From Branchiostoma belcheri (Eukaryota; Chordata; Leptocardii; Amphioxiformes; Branchiostomatidae), in NCBI RefSeq assembly GCF_001625305.1, contig NW_017802669.1, positions 732,618 to 796,617 on the forward strand: a DNA stretch of 64,000 nucleotides. Reading direction: 5' to 3'. The notes under the pieces are model-generated. The model did not search any database. It had not been told where the DNA came from and saw only the letters and a list, made by a program, of their open reading frames with translations. The position numbers and the translations under genes are program-made. Numbering within the stretch: the first letter of the stretch is position 1; every line of letters begins with the position of its first letter. Below, in pieces: positions 22,770-34,729 of this stretch.

Positions 22770-23550
22770 GACATCCGGATCCGTATCGGCCGTACACGTG
22801 TTGCCACGATTCTGTTGCCACCGCACTGACGTTACTACATGAGTGATTGGAAGTTTTGTATTCGGTGTGTTTGTCTGTCTGTTTGCTTGTGTATCCGTAG
22901 TAATTTAAATACAGTTACTGTAATGCCACAGGAGGATCCTGAAATTAAGTTGACAGAGTGACAACCAAGCAAGACTAAAACTGTCAGAGAACAAATTAGC
23001 ACATTTGTCTCACACGCGAAAACTTTGGCTTTTAGCAGAAACTCAATTTCCGAAAACTTTTGTCTTTTAGAAATTCAATTAGTTAGTAAGCATGGCTGTC
23101 TTTCCGAAATGGTCAAAGAGAGGCCACGGTGTGTGGATGAAGACGAATTGTTGGGTTTAATAGTTGGGTTTGTAAATTATTGATATTACAGAAGAGGTTA
23201 ATGTTCACAAGGACAAGTTACGTCTATCCGTCACCTACTGGTGATAATGAAGATTTGCACCACAGAATTCTTTAAGGAGAGGTTCTAAATTCGCTTTTCT
23301 GGTAAAATAGAAAAAAATCTAGTATTATTGGAACTTGATGAAGATTTGAGTGACGCCTGTATAAGTTTGGAATATAAGGTTGAAGTATACGTTTGCCAAA
23401 TCGTTACTACAGAGAGTTGGCTACACGATATACAACGTGAGGCATTCTAAAAAAATGCAGCATCTCCCACCGATGCTTATGTAGCTGTTTAATCAACATG
23501 TCAACTGAACATCTCAATAAGCAGATGACGTTCGCTTCAGGAAGATGATT
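22770..23550. other. Intergenic sequence, no feature recognised
   Basis: Unstructured AT-rich sequence upstream of bestrophin B. No ORF or repeat recognised. Confidence 0.4.
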
Positions 23551-23554
23551 TTTG

Positions 23555-23770
23555 AGTAGGGTTGAGTTTCAGGTAAATCTTCACACTCATTACCTTTCGT
23601 GGCGCTAGGAAATACGTGTGAACCAAAGATTAATGTGAACTAATAAAGACATTACTTCTGGTTGTCTGCATTTTCTACCCTTGATGGAGCTTTCTCGTTT
23701 TTCGGTCTGTTATTCCATGATAACAGATATATGGCTTTAATACAGTTACTGTAGCTCATGTACACTTCTC
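23555..23770 (+). repeat. Interspersed repeat family 'GAGTTTCAAGTAA', copy 1
   Basis: GGGTTGAGTTTCAGGTAAAT, ACTCATTACCTTTCGTGG, GTGAACCAAAGATTAATGTG and CCATGATAACAGATATATGG also occur in order at 48940-49110, and in part at 28560-28670 and 29520-29640. No terminal repeats seen. Confidence 0.6.
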
Positions 23771-24982
23771 CAAGTATTGATATGTAATGAAAATGGTTTT
23801 ACTACTTTTACAAATCGGCTACATGTCGTCATTACTCAGCAAGATGGCAGTGGCCTATATGTGGTGACGGCTGAGACCAAGAGCGGCGTTACAAATTACA
23901 ATAATGTACCACATTTAACGCGTTATTAATACAGATAGCTCTACTGGCACCAGAAACTGCGTTAGCATTGATGCAGCTTTTAATCGTTTTCCTGACCCAG
24001 AATCTTTTTTTTTCGGAGAACTACACTCCGATTGGTTAACCGACGGCTATAGATAGATATCTACCATAGCGACTGCATAAATTATGATAATTAAGGGCAT
24101 CCCCCGGTTAAAGTCATGCCATGCACGATGTGTGAAGAAATGCAAACTGCGTCTTATAGAGTTTAATGGCCCACTTATAGTGATCTACCGGCCCCGTGGT
24201 GTACTTTCCTAATGGCGCTTCGTTATTAGAGGGGAGAATTTAAGTGGATGATTCTGGGTTAGAAGGAGACCAGATGAAACCGGTTGAGCTGATGCTCTCT
24301 GCGATTCTGTCGGCTGCAAACCTCAGGCCAGTTAGACCGTGCTAACACTTATCCTATAAAGGAAGAGGAGGACTTCTAGGGTTCATCGGTGAGTCATTGC
24401 CATGATTTAAATAGCCTGGATGGGTACCATCCGTTTTGTATCGGAGCTCTTTGCATTCGCTAACCGAAAGAAAATTCTCCAATACGTATCCTCTTTAGAA
24501 AGGGGAGGGCATCTTGTGTTGTCTGGGAAGCCATTGCCATCGTTCAAAGTCATCGCCTTATAGAAATCGTTATAAGACATATTCCATTCACGTACGCGCA
24601 ATGTATGTAAGGCTTCTTGGGGAAGAATTAACATCTTATTCTGTAATGCTGACTTCTACATGCCTTTTTGATGTAATTAGATGCACGTGTGGGCAGGCAA
24701 AACCGTCCGTGATATATGAGTGATATACAGAATTTAAACCTCTCGGATGAAACATCGGGCGTGTTCTGTACTGTTCTGTTCTGTTCTAACTCAGGTTGCC
24801 TTGGTGATGGTTTCCAGGGACGACGGGCGGGGTGAAAAGGTGAGCCTGGCACGTGCGCGGAACCGGGTACCGGCAAATGGCGGAGACTGCCTGGCCATGG
24901 AGGGATAGGCACGAGATTCAGCATCAAACGTAATCTTGGAGTTTAGTAAGAAGGGGAGGAGTGTTCTAAGACTGCTGCAGCC

Positions 24983-25526
24983 ATGACCATATCCTACAGC
25001 CTGAAGGTGTCGGAGGCTAGGTTAGGGGGTTTCCCGAAGCTCTTGCTGCGGTGGAAGGCCAGCATCTACAAGCTCCTGTACAAGGAGATGGCGATCTTCG
25101 TGTCCCTCTACAGCGCGCTGAGCGGCGTGTACCGTTTCGCGCTGACGGAGGAACAGAAGAGAACGTTTGAGAAGATCACGCTGTACTGCCACCAGTACTC
25201 GGACCTGATTCCCGTGTCGTTTGTTCTCGGGTTTTACGTGTCTATCATCTACACGCGGTGGTGGAACCAGTACATGAACCTGCCGTGGCCGGACCGGGTG
25301 TCAGCGCTGATCGGGTGCGCGGTACACGGCAGGGACGAGCGCGGCAGGCTCATCAGAAGGACCATGGTCCGATACCTCAACCTCTCCTCGGTCCTGATCC
25401 TCCGCAGCGTCAGCACAGTGGTCTACAAGAGGTTTCCCACCATGAACCACGTCGTAGACGCAGGTCGGTGCCTTTTTCTAAAATCTGTTTTGTGCCACTT
25501 ATATATGAATTCGTGTGTGTGTGTGT

Positions 25527-25621
<95 letters not shown>

Positions 25622-28600
25622 CTTTAGCGTTACAGTTTTTTTAAACCTGTTCAGTTTTATTGAAGATAATTGACTAGCATGTCACATACACAATGCCACA
25701 TGAAGTATCCCTAGATGTTTAACAGAATAGCAGTCAATTCCTGTTCAGCATATATTGACATGATGTTTCAACCATGTCATCTTTTTAACGAGTTCGCTGA
25801 ATGCAAGGCTAAGAGACCATCCTTTGGCAATAAACTACCACGACTTCCCTAATCATTTCCGCAATAGCTTGCATATTGGCATAAATCGTTAGAAATCCCC
25901 CAAACAGTCGATTGTTATCTATTATGTATGATATGTTCCCTGTGATTCATCTGCGATGCGACATAATTACATTATCTTTGACCGAAACGCAATTTATCGC
26001 GCCTCATTCCGTGGATTTTCCACTATTACATGCCAATTAAACTGACTTGCCGTATCATTACCTCTACACATTTGTATCTAATATGGCCTATGTCTGTATA
26101 TAGACAATGTACTCTTAACTATATCTGGCTGGACAGTGGGTTTAGTTTGTTTTCCTGTGCATAGACAGGAATATCAAAAGGCGCCAGAATGCCCGCAGTG
26201 CCTCGCTGCAGAGTGACAATGCGCTATGCGCTGTTCATAAAAGTACAGCAAAATGAAATGGCCAAATTAATACGAAACTGTCGGAAAGTAGCACGTGTGT
26301 CGTAAAACTTTCTGTCGTAAATAGAGCACGTATTTAGGCCACAGCATCAGCAGAGGATGTTGCTGCTTGCCTAATATTGGATGCTTTTGATTTACCGTGT
26401 ACAATTTGAGGGCATTCGTACCATAGATTTTACATGGTATGGACTGATCATCTTGTGTAGGTTGAAGTGATCAAGACCAATTTAGCTCAAATAAAAATAA
26501 TCAAAATTTTCTCTCAATACTGTTGAGCTATTGTAAACTGGTTATCACATATAAGACAGACTCTATGTACTGGTTCATTGTACAGGGAAATTTTATTAAC
26601 TTTTCTCGACACGTACAAATGAACAGTGGACCACAGCTTAAAGTCCTGTCCTAAGGAATGCAACCATTTCCATTAGTGTGCATGTCGGGTGAGCGACAAC
26701 AGCCGGGATTCGAACTCACGACATTTTGGTCTGTCTCACTAACCACTACACCATAACACTTGTATCCCGCAGGTTTCATGTCCGTAGCTGAACTTAAGGA
26801 GTATGAGAATGTGGACTCGCACCACAGCAAGTTCTGGGTCCCGCTCAACTGGTTCTGTAACCTAGCAACCGTGGCGCGGCAGGAGGGCCGTATCAGGGAC
26901 GACTTCACCTTCCAGGCCTTGATAGAGGTGCGTGTGACGTCATCATGACGTAATATCACGGCCGCCATGTTGTTGGGTTAAAGAGATATGTCATGTGTAA
27001 CTAAAAACTCTTACTCGACATGAGAGCCGTATATGGGACGGCTCCACATTCCAGGCCTTGATTGAGGTACGTACGTGTGACGTCATCATGACGTAATATC
27101 ACAGCCGCCATGTTGTTGGGTTAAAGATATATGTCATGTGTAACCTACCAACTGTTACACGACATGAGAGCCGTATATGGGACGATTATACCTTCACGTG
27201 TTTGTGACTTAATCTCACGGCCGCCATGTTGTTGGATTAAAGAGATATGTTGACCCTAGCAAACGTGGCACGACAGAGGAAAAACAGTTACAGCAGTAAT
27301 AATAAATATTAACTAACTGCTATTGGGCACATTACGTGAACAAGGTTGAAGCAGTCAGCCGAAAATTTGGGGCAAGTCCCAATTTATTCCGGAAGGAAAG
27401 TTCAGTCTATATTTCATAATGACTTGTATCAACACAGATCAAGTTTCATGATATGATATTGGACGCGTTTGTGTTAATGTTTCAGGAGGAAAACAAGATG
27501 CGGCATTGCCTGGGCATGCTGTACAGCTATGACTGGATCAGCGTGCCACTAGTCTACACACAGGTACGTGCTACAACAGACACACACACGCACACATACA
27601 CATACACATGCACACACACACACACACAAACACACGCACGCACACACGCGCACACACACACACACACTCACACGCACACGCACACGCACACGCATAGAAG
27701 GAAGCATGGCCAAGTACTTGTGTCTTAGCTATAGTATTGTGCATCTTATACCAATTTCAATTCATCGACATGACTTAACGTAACTCCAACAACATCATGG
27801 ATTTAAAATGTACACTCCCTGCAGTATGCTTCAAGCACCTCTCAGATGAATTGGATGCATTATCCCGTACCTCTCTTGAGAGGTGTCTGGATAGTTTACA
27901 TGAAAGTCCCTCATGTGATACTGCCAAACAGACATTCAAGGTACATCAATGGTATACTCCTCCAGGGCGTGTAGCAGGTTGCGGTTTCCATTTCTAATCC
28001 CTATTTATACCCATATGTGATGACAGTTGCGGTGTAATAGTAAACCCCTCCCACACCCCCAGGTAGTAACAGTAGCCGTCTACACGTTTTTCCTGTCCTG
28101 CCTGATGGGGCGGCAGTACCTGGACCCGTCGCAAGGGTACGAGTCGCACGAGGTGGACCTGTACATCCCGGCATTCACCATACTGCAGATGTTCTTCTAT
28201 ATGGGATGGCTCAAGGTGGGTTTCATACCGTCATGTTTTTATAGACCAAGAGGTTGGGAGTTCGAATCCCGGCCGCTACTGGAGAGGGTCGCTAGTCCTT
28301 AAGACAGGGCGTTGAGCTGTGATCCACTGTTCACTGTGTTTGCCGAAAAGAGCTAGGGGAATTTTACCTGGTACAATGAACCTGTAAATACTGTACATAG
28401 CGCCTGTCTTCTCTGTCACGACCAGTGGTGGAAGACCAGCTCTTCAGTGAGCTAAACTGGATCGAGATAATTTTTTTAGAACATCAATACCCAATTAGCT
28501 ATACAATACAAATATGGATATATGTGGTTCGGGGTAGTAAACATGAACCTTTCAGACAAGTGATGTTGTTCATAGGGTTGAGTTTCAAGTAAGAGACAGT

Positions 28601-31600
28601 CCTCACACTCACAACCACTGCCTTTTGTATTGGGGGAGGAACCAAAGATAAGCACACACTAGAGAACGTTAGCTTTGTTATGTGTTTATGTTTGGTCTGT
28701 ATCCAGGTGGCAGAACAGCTGATCAACCCATTTGGTCAGGACGATGATGACTTTGAGGGGAACTGGTGCATCGACAGGAACTTACAGGTAATAGTCATCC
28801 CTTCGTACTGTCTTAGTAATCCGGCCACAAGTTCTGTCCTTCTCGCTCTCCCCCCCCCCTCTCTTCCCCTTCTATTTATTTCTCTCTCTAACTCTAACTA
28901 AAACTCTGGTCCTCCCAAACTTAAACTTTCTCCAGTTTATTGTTCTTGTTTACCCCAGTCTCGTACCTAACTGTATATGACATTTACCTTTTTGTTTATT
29001 GGTGTTGTTTATTGTTGTTTATTGTTTATTGCAGATATCGTACCTGGCGGTAGATGACATGTTTATTGTTGTTATTTACTGTTGTTTACTGTTTACCTCA
29101 GATCTCTTACCTGGCGGTAGATGACATGTACCTGTTTGTTTACTTTTGTTTATTGTTATTTATTGTTGTTTATTGTTTACCCCAGATCTCGTACCTGGCA
29201 GTAGACGACATGTACCTGTGTCACCCGCCCCTGGAGAAGGATATTTACTGGAACCAGCCTGACCCGGACCTGCCCTACACACAGGCGGCTCTCAGCAGCA
29301 GGACAACCTCATTCCTGGGGTCCACGTTTGAACTAAGGTGAGAATCTTAAGTGTGGTTGTATTATTAGGAATATGCCTCATGTCCAAGGTTGGGTTAACC
29401 CGTTGAATTTGAATATCCAAAATGTATCCTTTTCTGCAAACCGAACGTTGACTGTATGCGAGTTGGATGAATGTTGTCCACAAATATTACATCTATCTTT
29501 CTATCACGGAAGTGATCTTTTATAGAACGGAGTTTCAAGTACGTGGTCGACCACACACTCATTGCCTATCGTGGTGGTGGGGGTGCGAGCCAAAGATCAA
29601 ATTGTAAACTAGAAAATATTAGCTCTTGTTACTTGGATTTCTAGCCTATTGTGTAACAATAACCTGTACATTTACTTAGTACCTATTCGTCAATTACTTA
29701 CCATAATCTAGAGGTGCTATAATGATAATAATTATTAACATGTTTTGTCTTCCGTCTCAGGCTGAACAAAGGCGACATGGAGTTTAAGCGCATGCCTCCC
29801 CTGGAGGAGTGTCCCCGCTCAGGTATATTATTCTGAGAAGCACATTTTAACATTGTATTGTAACGATCATAACGGTAAATGTATCATCATTTAGTCTGAC
29901 ACTTTAAACTGCATTTCTAGGTACTTAGTGTTTAATGGGACCGGTGAGGTGAGGAGAGTGTTTAATGATATGGGTTTTATCGAATAACTTAGTAATTTTA
30001 ATTTGTTCTGCCATAAATGTTGATAAAGTAATTATAAATTGTACAAAATGACATAATTCAGCCAATGGCTACAACTTCTTGTTTGTTTTTATAAATAAAT
30101 CATTTGATTGATTGATCTATTGATTGATCTATTGATTGATACTAATAATACTCAGGTAACTCCATCAAGCGTCGCTCCGCCAACTTCACCCGGGCCTTCA
30201 TCGACTCCATCCTGTCTCGCAGCGGGTCCACCGTCTCGCTGAAGAGCTCCGCGCCGGGCACCCCGACCTCCCACTCCGCAAGCAACACGCTCAGGAAGCC
30301 GTTCTCACCCCGCAAGCTGCACGCACACACAGGTGGAGTATTTGATGTTTGGTCGTGGTTTGGTATCTTAAAGTCACTCTATGTAGTTTTTTGACAATAC
30401 AAAAAGTATATTTTTTATTCTTTTCTTTACATAGTACATTGGCTTAACCCATTAGTATTCCAAAATTATACTCCCCAGCAAAAAATACAACATCCTTGCT
30501 CCTTAGAAGCTTAGAAAACTGTGAATGATCTTCTATTCAACCTCTGGCCAAACCACACATATGGTATTGTCCACTCCCAGTGGTTTGACCTACATCCCAG
30601 TGGGGTGTCAGTTGATAGCTTACCAGTTTCTGAAATACCTAATCGTTTACCAGATTTTTTATCTCTTTTGAAGGGATAATGGCCACAGTTTATTCATGCC
30701 CAACAAAATACTCTAAGTTGATAATTATATTCCACCTCATGTGAAAGATATGAGTTTTTTCTAAGGAGGGTATACATGTATCTTGTGACATCTGCCCCTG
30801 TCTATCGAGCCTGGCATGCCCGGGCCAATTAGCCACCCCAGGGGGCAACCCCTGTATGTTGTTGTTGTTGTCCTGCCTGAGCAAACCGGTGGCACCGGGA
30901 ACTGAAGAAGGACTGTTTGAACAGACAAAATATACGAAAAAAATGTGAAATAATAACACAAATGTGTTGAAAAGTGATAGTAACTGCTAATAACATCAAA
31001 ATTTAGTATAATTAGAATATTTCAATTTTTTGCGCAAAAAACTACATAGAGTGCCTTTAAGCCTCGGTCACAACCCGCCGTACGTACTTTTTGTCCGTAC
31101 GTTTTTTGGGAGGCTATGTCTGCTACGTTTTTCTGAAAACGTGGGGAAGGAGTGGCATCGACGCACGTCACTCGCACGGTTTCGTAGGGTGTAAAAGTGT
31201 GGTCTGCACGCCACGTCTGGCCGTTTTACATGCACTTAAAGTTCTACGGCGTGTCTGCGTGCTCCCAAATCCGCTCTCCATAACAAGTCTCTCCAAATGG
31301 TCACTTACAGATTACCATAATTACACAAACCATACCGTTACACAGGGGACAGCTACACGGAGCTGAGAGCGCTCGGCATCATGCACAAGACGGACTCACA
31401 GGAGTCACTGGTGTCGCCGGACTGTGGCGGGAGTGGGGAGGGGGGCGACGGTGTGAACAGGTGTGTACCCTAAAAAAAGTATGTTTAACGAAGGAAAACA
31501 TATTGTTTTTGCTCTGTTTCCTCTTCTTCTGTTCCAAACACAAAAGATTAAAAGCCAGAACCAGACGTCTGTCGCCATGGCAACTGGTGTAACTGGCAAT

Positions 31601-33317
31601 TCAGCAAAATGGCTGCGAGTGATTTTAACCTGAATAAATCATTCATTCATTCATTCATTCATTCATTCATCCATTCATTCATGTCTCAACAGGTCTCCTA
31701 CCGGAAGGGACGGCCAGTTTTCCATCCCCATCAGCCCCAGACCCGCCCATGACCACACTGACGACACCAACGTGACGATACCGGAGGGGACACCAACAGT
31801 CTCCGCCAGGGAGCACCTCGCCGTCCCGCAGCCGATTCGGCATCTCAGGAAGATGTCAAAGTCGGTCTCGCATCTTGTCGACCCTCCTCGGTACCCGACC
31901 GACGCCAAACACGGCTACAGACGCTCCAGCGACAACATCGCGTCCATGGCGAACTCGGGACAGTTCAGGGGCGCCACGACATCTTCCGACTACTTCTCTA
32001 ACGACAAGATTTCAGCGACGGCGACGAAAGATGCAGTCTTCTATCCAGCAGTGGTTTCTCAGGAGCAAGCTGCAGGCAGGTTAGTCGGTAGTCTGACAGG
32101 ACGTAAGACATTAGACACTTTATTAGCTTTGGCTGACTACAAAAACTGAATTGATGCTAATTTACAATGGTAACTTCTTTCCTGTCAAATTTCTCGGAGG
32201 ATTAAAAACTTAAGAGAAACATTCAGTTACATATGACATAATTTTATTAGCATTGGCAGACTAAAAAACTGAATTGTTGCTAATTTACAATTATGCAATA
32301 TCAAATTTCTTGGAGGATCCAAAACTTTAAGGGAAACATTCAGTTACATGTGACTTCAAGTACAATATACAATTTCAAAATTACAGAAACAAAATTACAG
32401 AGGTACATACGTTAAAAAGGTATAAGTTGAATCATTACAGAGTTTGTTATAGAGTAGTGTTGCTTGGTAGAAGAAAGACGTTTCAGTCTCTCCGTTCGAC
32501 ACTTTGGTAGTGTGAGTAAGATGGTTATGGTTTCTAAGTGCCCTGTCACTTCCTGACATGTTCTGTCCTCCTACCAGTAGGCTAGCGGCCGTGAGCAGTC
32601 TTCCCGCGGAGGGTAAACCCGAGACAGGCCGAGTGACGCCGTACCGGGCCCGCAAGCCGTCCGGACCGACGCCCGCCAGGCCTAAAGGCGTGAAGTGGGT
32701 GGTGTACGACGAGGAGTGTGAGGTAACAAGAACCAGAACAGTCCAATACCATTCATGACCAGCCTCCTGAACGAACAGACTCAGTAATAGATCTCTGATA
32801 CAACTTATTTGTTCCTAACTCGACGTAAACGACATTTACCTTAACTGTAAAATGTGTATATTTAGCTTGTGACTTATATACTTATATGTGTGTGTTAAGT
32901 ACCCTGACGTATCCTTCTTACAACTTACCTAGGCCTGTTCTAAGGTAGTGTTTATTGCGTTTCAAAATTGTTAAATAGGAAAGATGATTTTTTTATTACC
33001 GAGCCTTAAAGAGCCTAATGTCAACTGTTTTTAAATGTAAAAAGTACGAAATTAAGCCCATGGCTGCGATGTACTTTACCTGATCAAAATGATCGAATAA
33101 ACCATTCATTCATTCATTCATTCAGGTGGGGCAGCTGAGTAGCGACAGCGGGCGCGGGTCGGTGAAGAGTCTGCGGGACTTGTGTCTCCAGATCGAGCCG
33201 CCAACAGGAACGGGGAACGCCACGGGGTCTGCAAACTCTTACGCTTTTGGTAAAGACTCGAAAAATGCGGAAGCCCCCAAGGTAGAAATCCAGCTACCTA
33301 GACTGACGTCTGTATAA
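24983..33317 (+). CDS. BEST: Bestrophin B: calcium-activated anion channel, 12 coding exons, 725 aa
   Basis: Coding exons: 24983-25463, 26773-26927, 27486-27563, 28063-28215, 28707-28787, 29186-29337, 29761-29822, 30156-30332, 31346-31460, 31693-32079, 32578-32722, 33126-33317. Phases join throughout. The channel half matches copy A exon for exon, with neck [30 protein letters not shown] and clasp [10 protein letters not shown]; the Glu of the usual GEDDDD is Gln here. The tail that is one exon in A is split by five introns in B, though motifs persist ([35 protein letters not shown]). It ends LPRLTSV, a class I PDZ-ligand pattern. The acceptor of the last exon is made by a TTCA microsatellite ending TTCAG. 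Start is the first ATG, 481 nt before the first donor as in A. No clear TATA box is visible upstream. Confidence 0.93.
25513..25620. repeat. GT microsatellite in bestrophin B intron 1
   Basis: Nearly pure (GT)n, starting about 50 bases into the intron homologous to the AC-rich intron 1 of copy A. Confidence 0.95.
26575..26768 (-). mobile_element. tRNA-derived SINE with A and B boxes
   Basis: Read on the minus strand: TGGTGTAGTGGTTAG (A-box region) and GAGTTCGAATCCCGG (B box) are about 30 bases apart, as in a tRNA, followed by an unrelated body. It ends directly before the exon 2 acceptor at 26772, so the SINE head abuts the splice site. Confidence 0.85.
26846..27290. repeat. Exon-edge repeat: bestrophin B exon 2 3' half and donor repeated in intron 2
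   Basis: The unit is about 139 bp: the last roughly 75 exon bases (from TGTAACCTAGCAACC to TTGATAGAG), the donor, and intron sequence GTGACGTCATCATGACGTAA then CGGCCGCCATGTTGTTGGG. Copy 2 has CCAGGCCTTGATTGAG and donor GTACGT at 27067. Copy 3 keeps GCCGTATATGGGACGATTAT near 27170 but loses the donor, and CCTAGCAAACGTGGCACGAC at about 27265 begins a fourth. The repeated TGACGTCA-like palindrome looks like a CRE core. Confidence 0.85.
27573..27694. repeat. AC microsatellite in bestrophin B intron 3
   Basis: Interrupted (AC)n starting 10-15 bases after the donor. The homologous intron of copy C carries the same kind of tract. Confidence 0.95.
28017..28062. repeat. One echo of the bestrophin B exon 4 start
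   Basis: GTGATGACAGTTGCGGTGTA sits exactly 46 bases before the real exon start GTAGTAACAGTAGCCGT at 28063. The same 46-base spacing is seen in copy C, where the array has three units. Confidence 0.65.
28225..28485 (+). mobile_element. tRNA-derived SINE, A box lost
   Basis: GGGAGTTCGAATCCCGG is a B box. The body includes CCGAAAAGAGCTAGGGGAAT and AGCTCTTCAGTGAGCTAAAC, shared with the inverted copy at 19490-19770. It sits in bestrophin B intron 4. Confidence 0.7.
28560..28670 (+). repeat. Interspersed repeat family 'GAGTTTCAAGTAA', copy 2
   Basis: GGGTTGAGTTTCAAGTAAG, CTCACACTCACAACC and GAACCAAAGATAAG match copy 1. It lies in intron 4, the same intron that holds copy 4 in bestrophin C. Confidence 0.55.
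28950..29185. repeat. Exon-edge minisatellite: bestrophin B exon 6 acceptor repeated three times
   Basis: Exon-like starts at about 28959 (decayed), 29035 and 29102 precede the real exon at 29186. The copy at 29102 and its T-rich spacer are almost identical to the unit at 11885 in copy A (both have ATCTCTTACCTGG), so the arrays share an origin or exchange sequence. Confidence 0.85.
29520..29640 (+). repeat. Interspersed repeat family 'GAGTTTCAAGTAA', copy 3
   Basis: GGAGTTTCAAGTACGTGGTC, CACTCATTGCCTATCGTGG and TTAGCTCTTGTTACTTGG match the other copies. Confidence 0.5.
30368..31060. mobile_element. Approx. 693-bp TIR element with TTAA ends in bestrophin B intron 8
   Basis: TTAAAGTCACTCTATGTAGT then TTTTTG at the left is matched in inverted orientation by CAAAAAACTACATAGAGTGC then CTTTAA at the right, one mismatch in 26. 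TTAA ends fit a piggyBac-like non-autonomous element. The interior has no transposase ORF. Confidence 0.75.
31628..31684. repeat. TTCA microsatellite before bestrophin B exon 10
   Basis: (ATTC)n ends within 10 bases of the acceptor at 31692. A similar tract at 33103-33125 directly forms the acceptor of the final exon. Confidence 0.9.
32125..32358. repeat. Approx. 118-bp tandem repeat, two copies, bestrophin B intron 10
   Basis: TTATTAGCNTTGGC, AAAAACTGAATTG, GCTAATTTACAAT, AATTTCTNGGAGGAT and GAAACATTCAGTTACAT occur in the same order twice. Confidence 0.8.
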
Positions 33318-33790
33318 TAGGGAAGAACAAAATCAATTTGGACTGCAGATTGAACCGCCAACAGGACGGGGAACGCCACGGGGTCTGCGAAGACTAACGC
33401 TTTTGGTAAAGACTCGAAAAGTGCGGAAACCACCAAGGTAGAGATCTAGCTCCCGAGACTGACGTCTGTATAATAATAGAGAACAGAATCAATTTGGACT
33501 GCAGATAGAACTGCCACAAGGCAGGGGGAAGCTCTGGGCCCTTCTATGAAGACTGGCGTTTTAGTAAAGACTCAGCTGCGGACAATCCTAAGGTGGAGAT
33601 CCAACTTCCGAGACTAACGTCCGTGTGAGGGGAAAGGACAATTGAAATTAATTTGGACTTCAGAAGGAACCGCCACCAGACAGGGGAAACACTGAGGACG
33701 CGCGGACGTTTCTATGAAGACTCGAAAAGTGCGGACAACCTTAAGGTGGAGATCCAGCTTCCGGGACTAGGGTCTGTGTAAATTGGAAAG
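33318..33790 (+). repeat. Three echoes of the bestrophin B terminal exon in its 3' UTR
   Basis: Units of about 150 bp at 33338-33478, 33481-33630 and 33632-33788 copy the final exon from about LQIEPPTG to the stop. Tails read VEI-stop-LPRLTSV, [11 protein letters not shown] and VEIQLPGLGSV, each ending at a stop codon. The second tail differs from the real one at nine third positions (one of them in the stop codon), all synonymous. Upstream parts carry frameshifts, so none is a simple full-length copy. Confidence 0.88.
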
Positions 33791-34440
33791 GACAAGACGT
33801 CAAATTTGGACTCAGGGAAACGGACAAACTATGATGATTATACACTTCCCGCAAATGATAGTAGTGAACTAGAGTGAAATAGTGCAGCACTGAAATAAGA
33901 GTCAATCTATATGTAGTAAAGGAAAATGCCTTTATATGTGATGCTGCATGGCTACTTCTGAATGCTTTGTACCTTTCCTAATTATAAGCTGTGTATAATG
34001 TATGTGGTAATGTGCTCTATGTATTCTCTTGTAGAATAATAGACATGTTTGCGCAGGAATTTACATAAAAGAGAAGGTAGTAACATGTATATCCCAGCAA
34101 GCTCAATGCCAGGTACGTAGATTGTGAACTCGCTAATTATATGTATCTGGTAACAGTAACGTTGGTATAAAATGTTGTAAATAGCTTTTCAGACAAAGAG
34201 AAAGACGGAGAACTACAAACACTCAATTTTTAAATGTACAAACTGCGTTTTTCATTTGAAGTTAGCATCTTGTAAAAACAGTGTGTACGTATCAACAGAA
34301 AAAAAAACATTAAAACGCACAAATAACATACATAACTTAAGACTCGTCACTGGGGCATTATACTATCATAATGAGAGGTACGTTGAAACAAATCCTCCAA
34401 AAGTGTAATAACAGACACACTGAAGCTATCCGGACTACAT
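33791..34440. other. Bestrophin B downstream region
   Basis: AT-rich, no ORF of note. A weak ATTAAA poly(A) hexamer is at about 34308. Nothing else recognised. Confidence 0.4.
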
Positions 34441-34444
34441 GATA

Positions 34445-34728
34445 GGAGTCGTTTAGGCTGGATTCCGGATACCGGAATTAGGGATGACGCAGGATGCAAG
34501 CGACGTGTTGCTTTCACAACGTGTATGTGGTTTGGGCGGCATGACCGTTGCCATGACCGGCATTCTGTTCTCTATTTTCCCGGCATGCGAAGTGATCCGG
34601 AATATGAAATCCGGAATATGGGGTCCGGAATACGAATCCGGAATATGGTGTCCGGAATAGTGAATCCGGAATAAGAAATCCAGAATATGGGTTCGGAATA
34701 TTGGATCCGGATATCGGTTCAACTCCAT
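34445..34728. repeat. Minisatellite built on ATCCGGAATATG
   Basis: About eight units of roughly 15-17 bp (ATCCGGAATATGGTG-like) at 34590-34725, with outliers at 34450-34480. Confidence 0.85.
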
Positions 34729-34729
34729 T

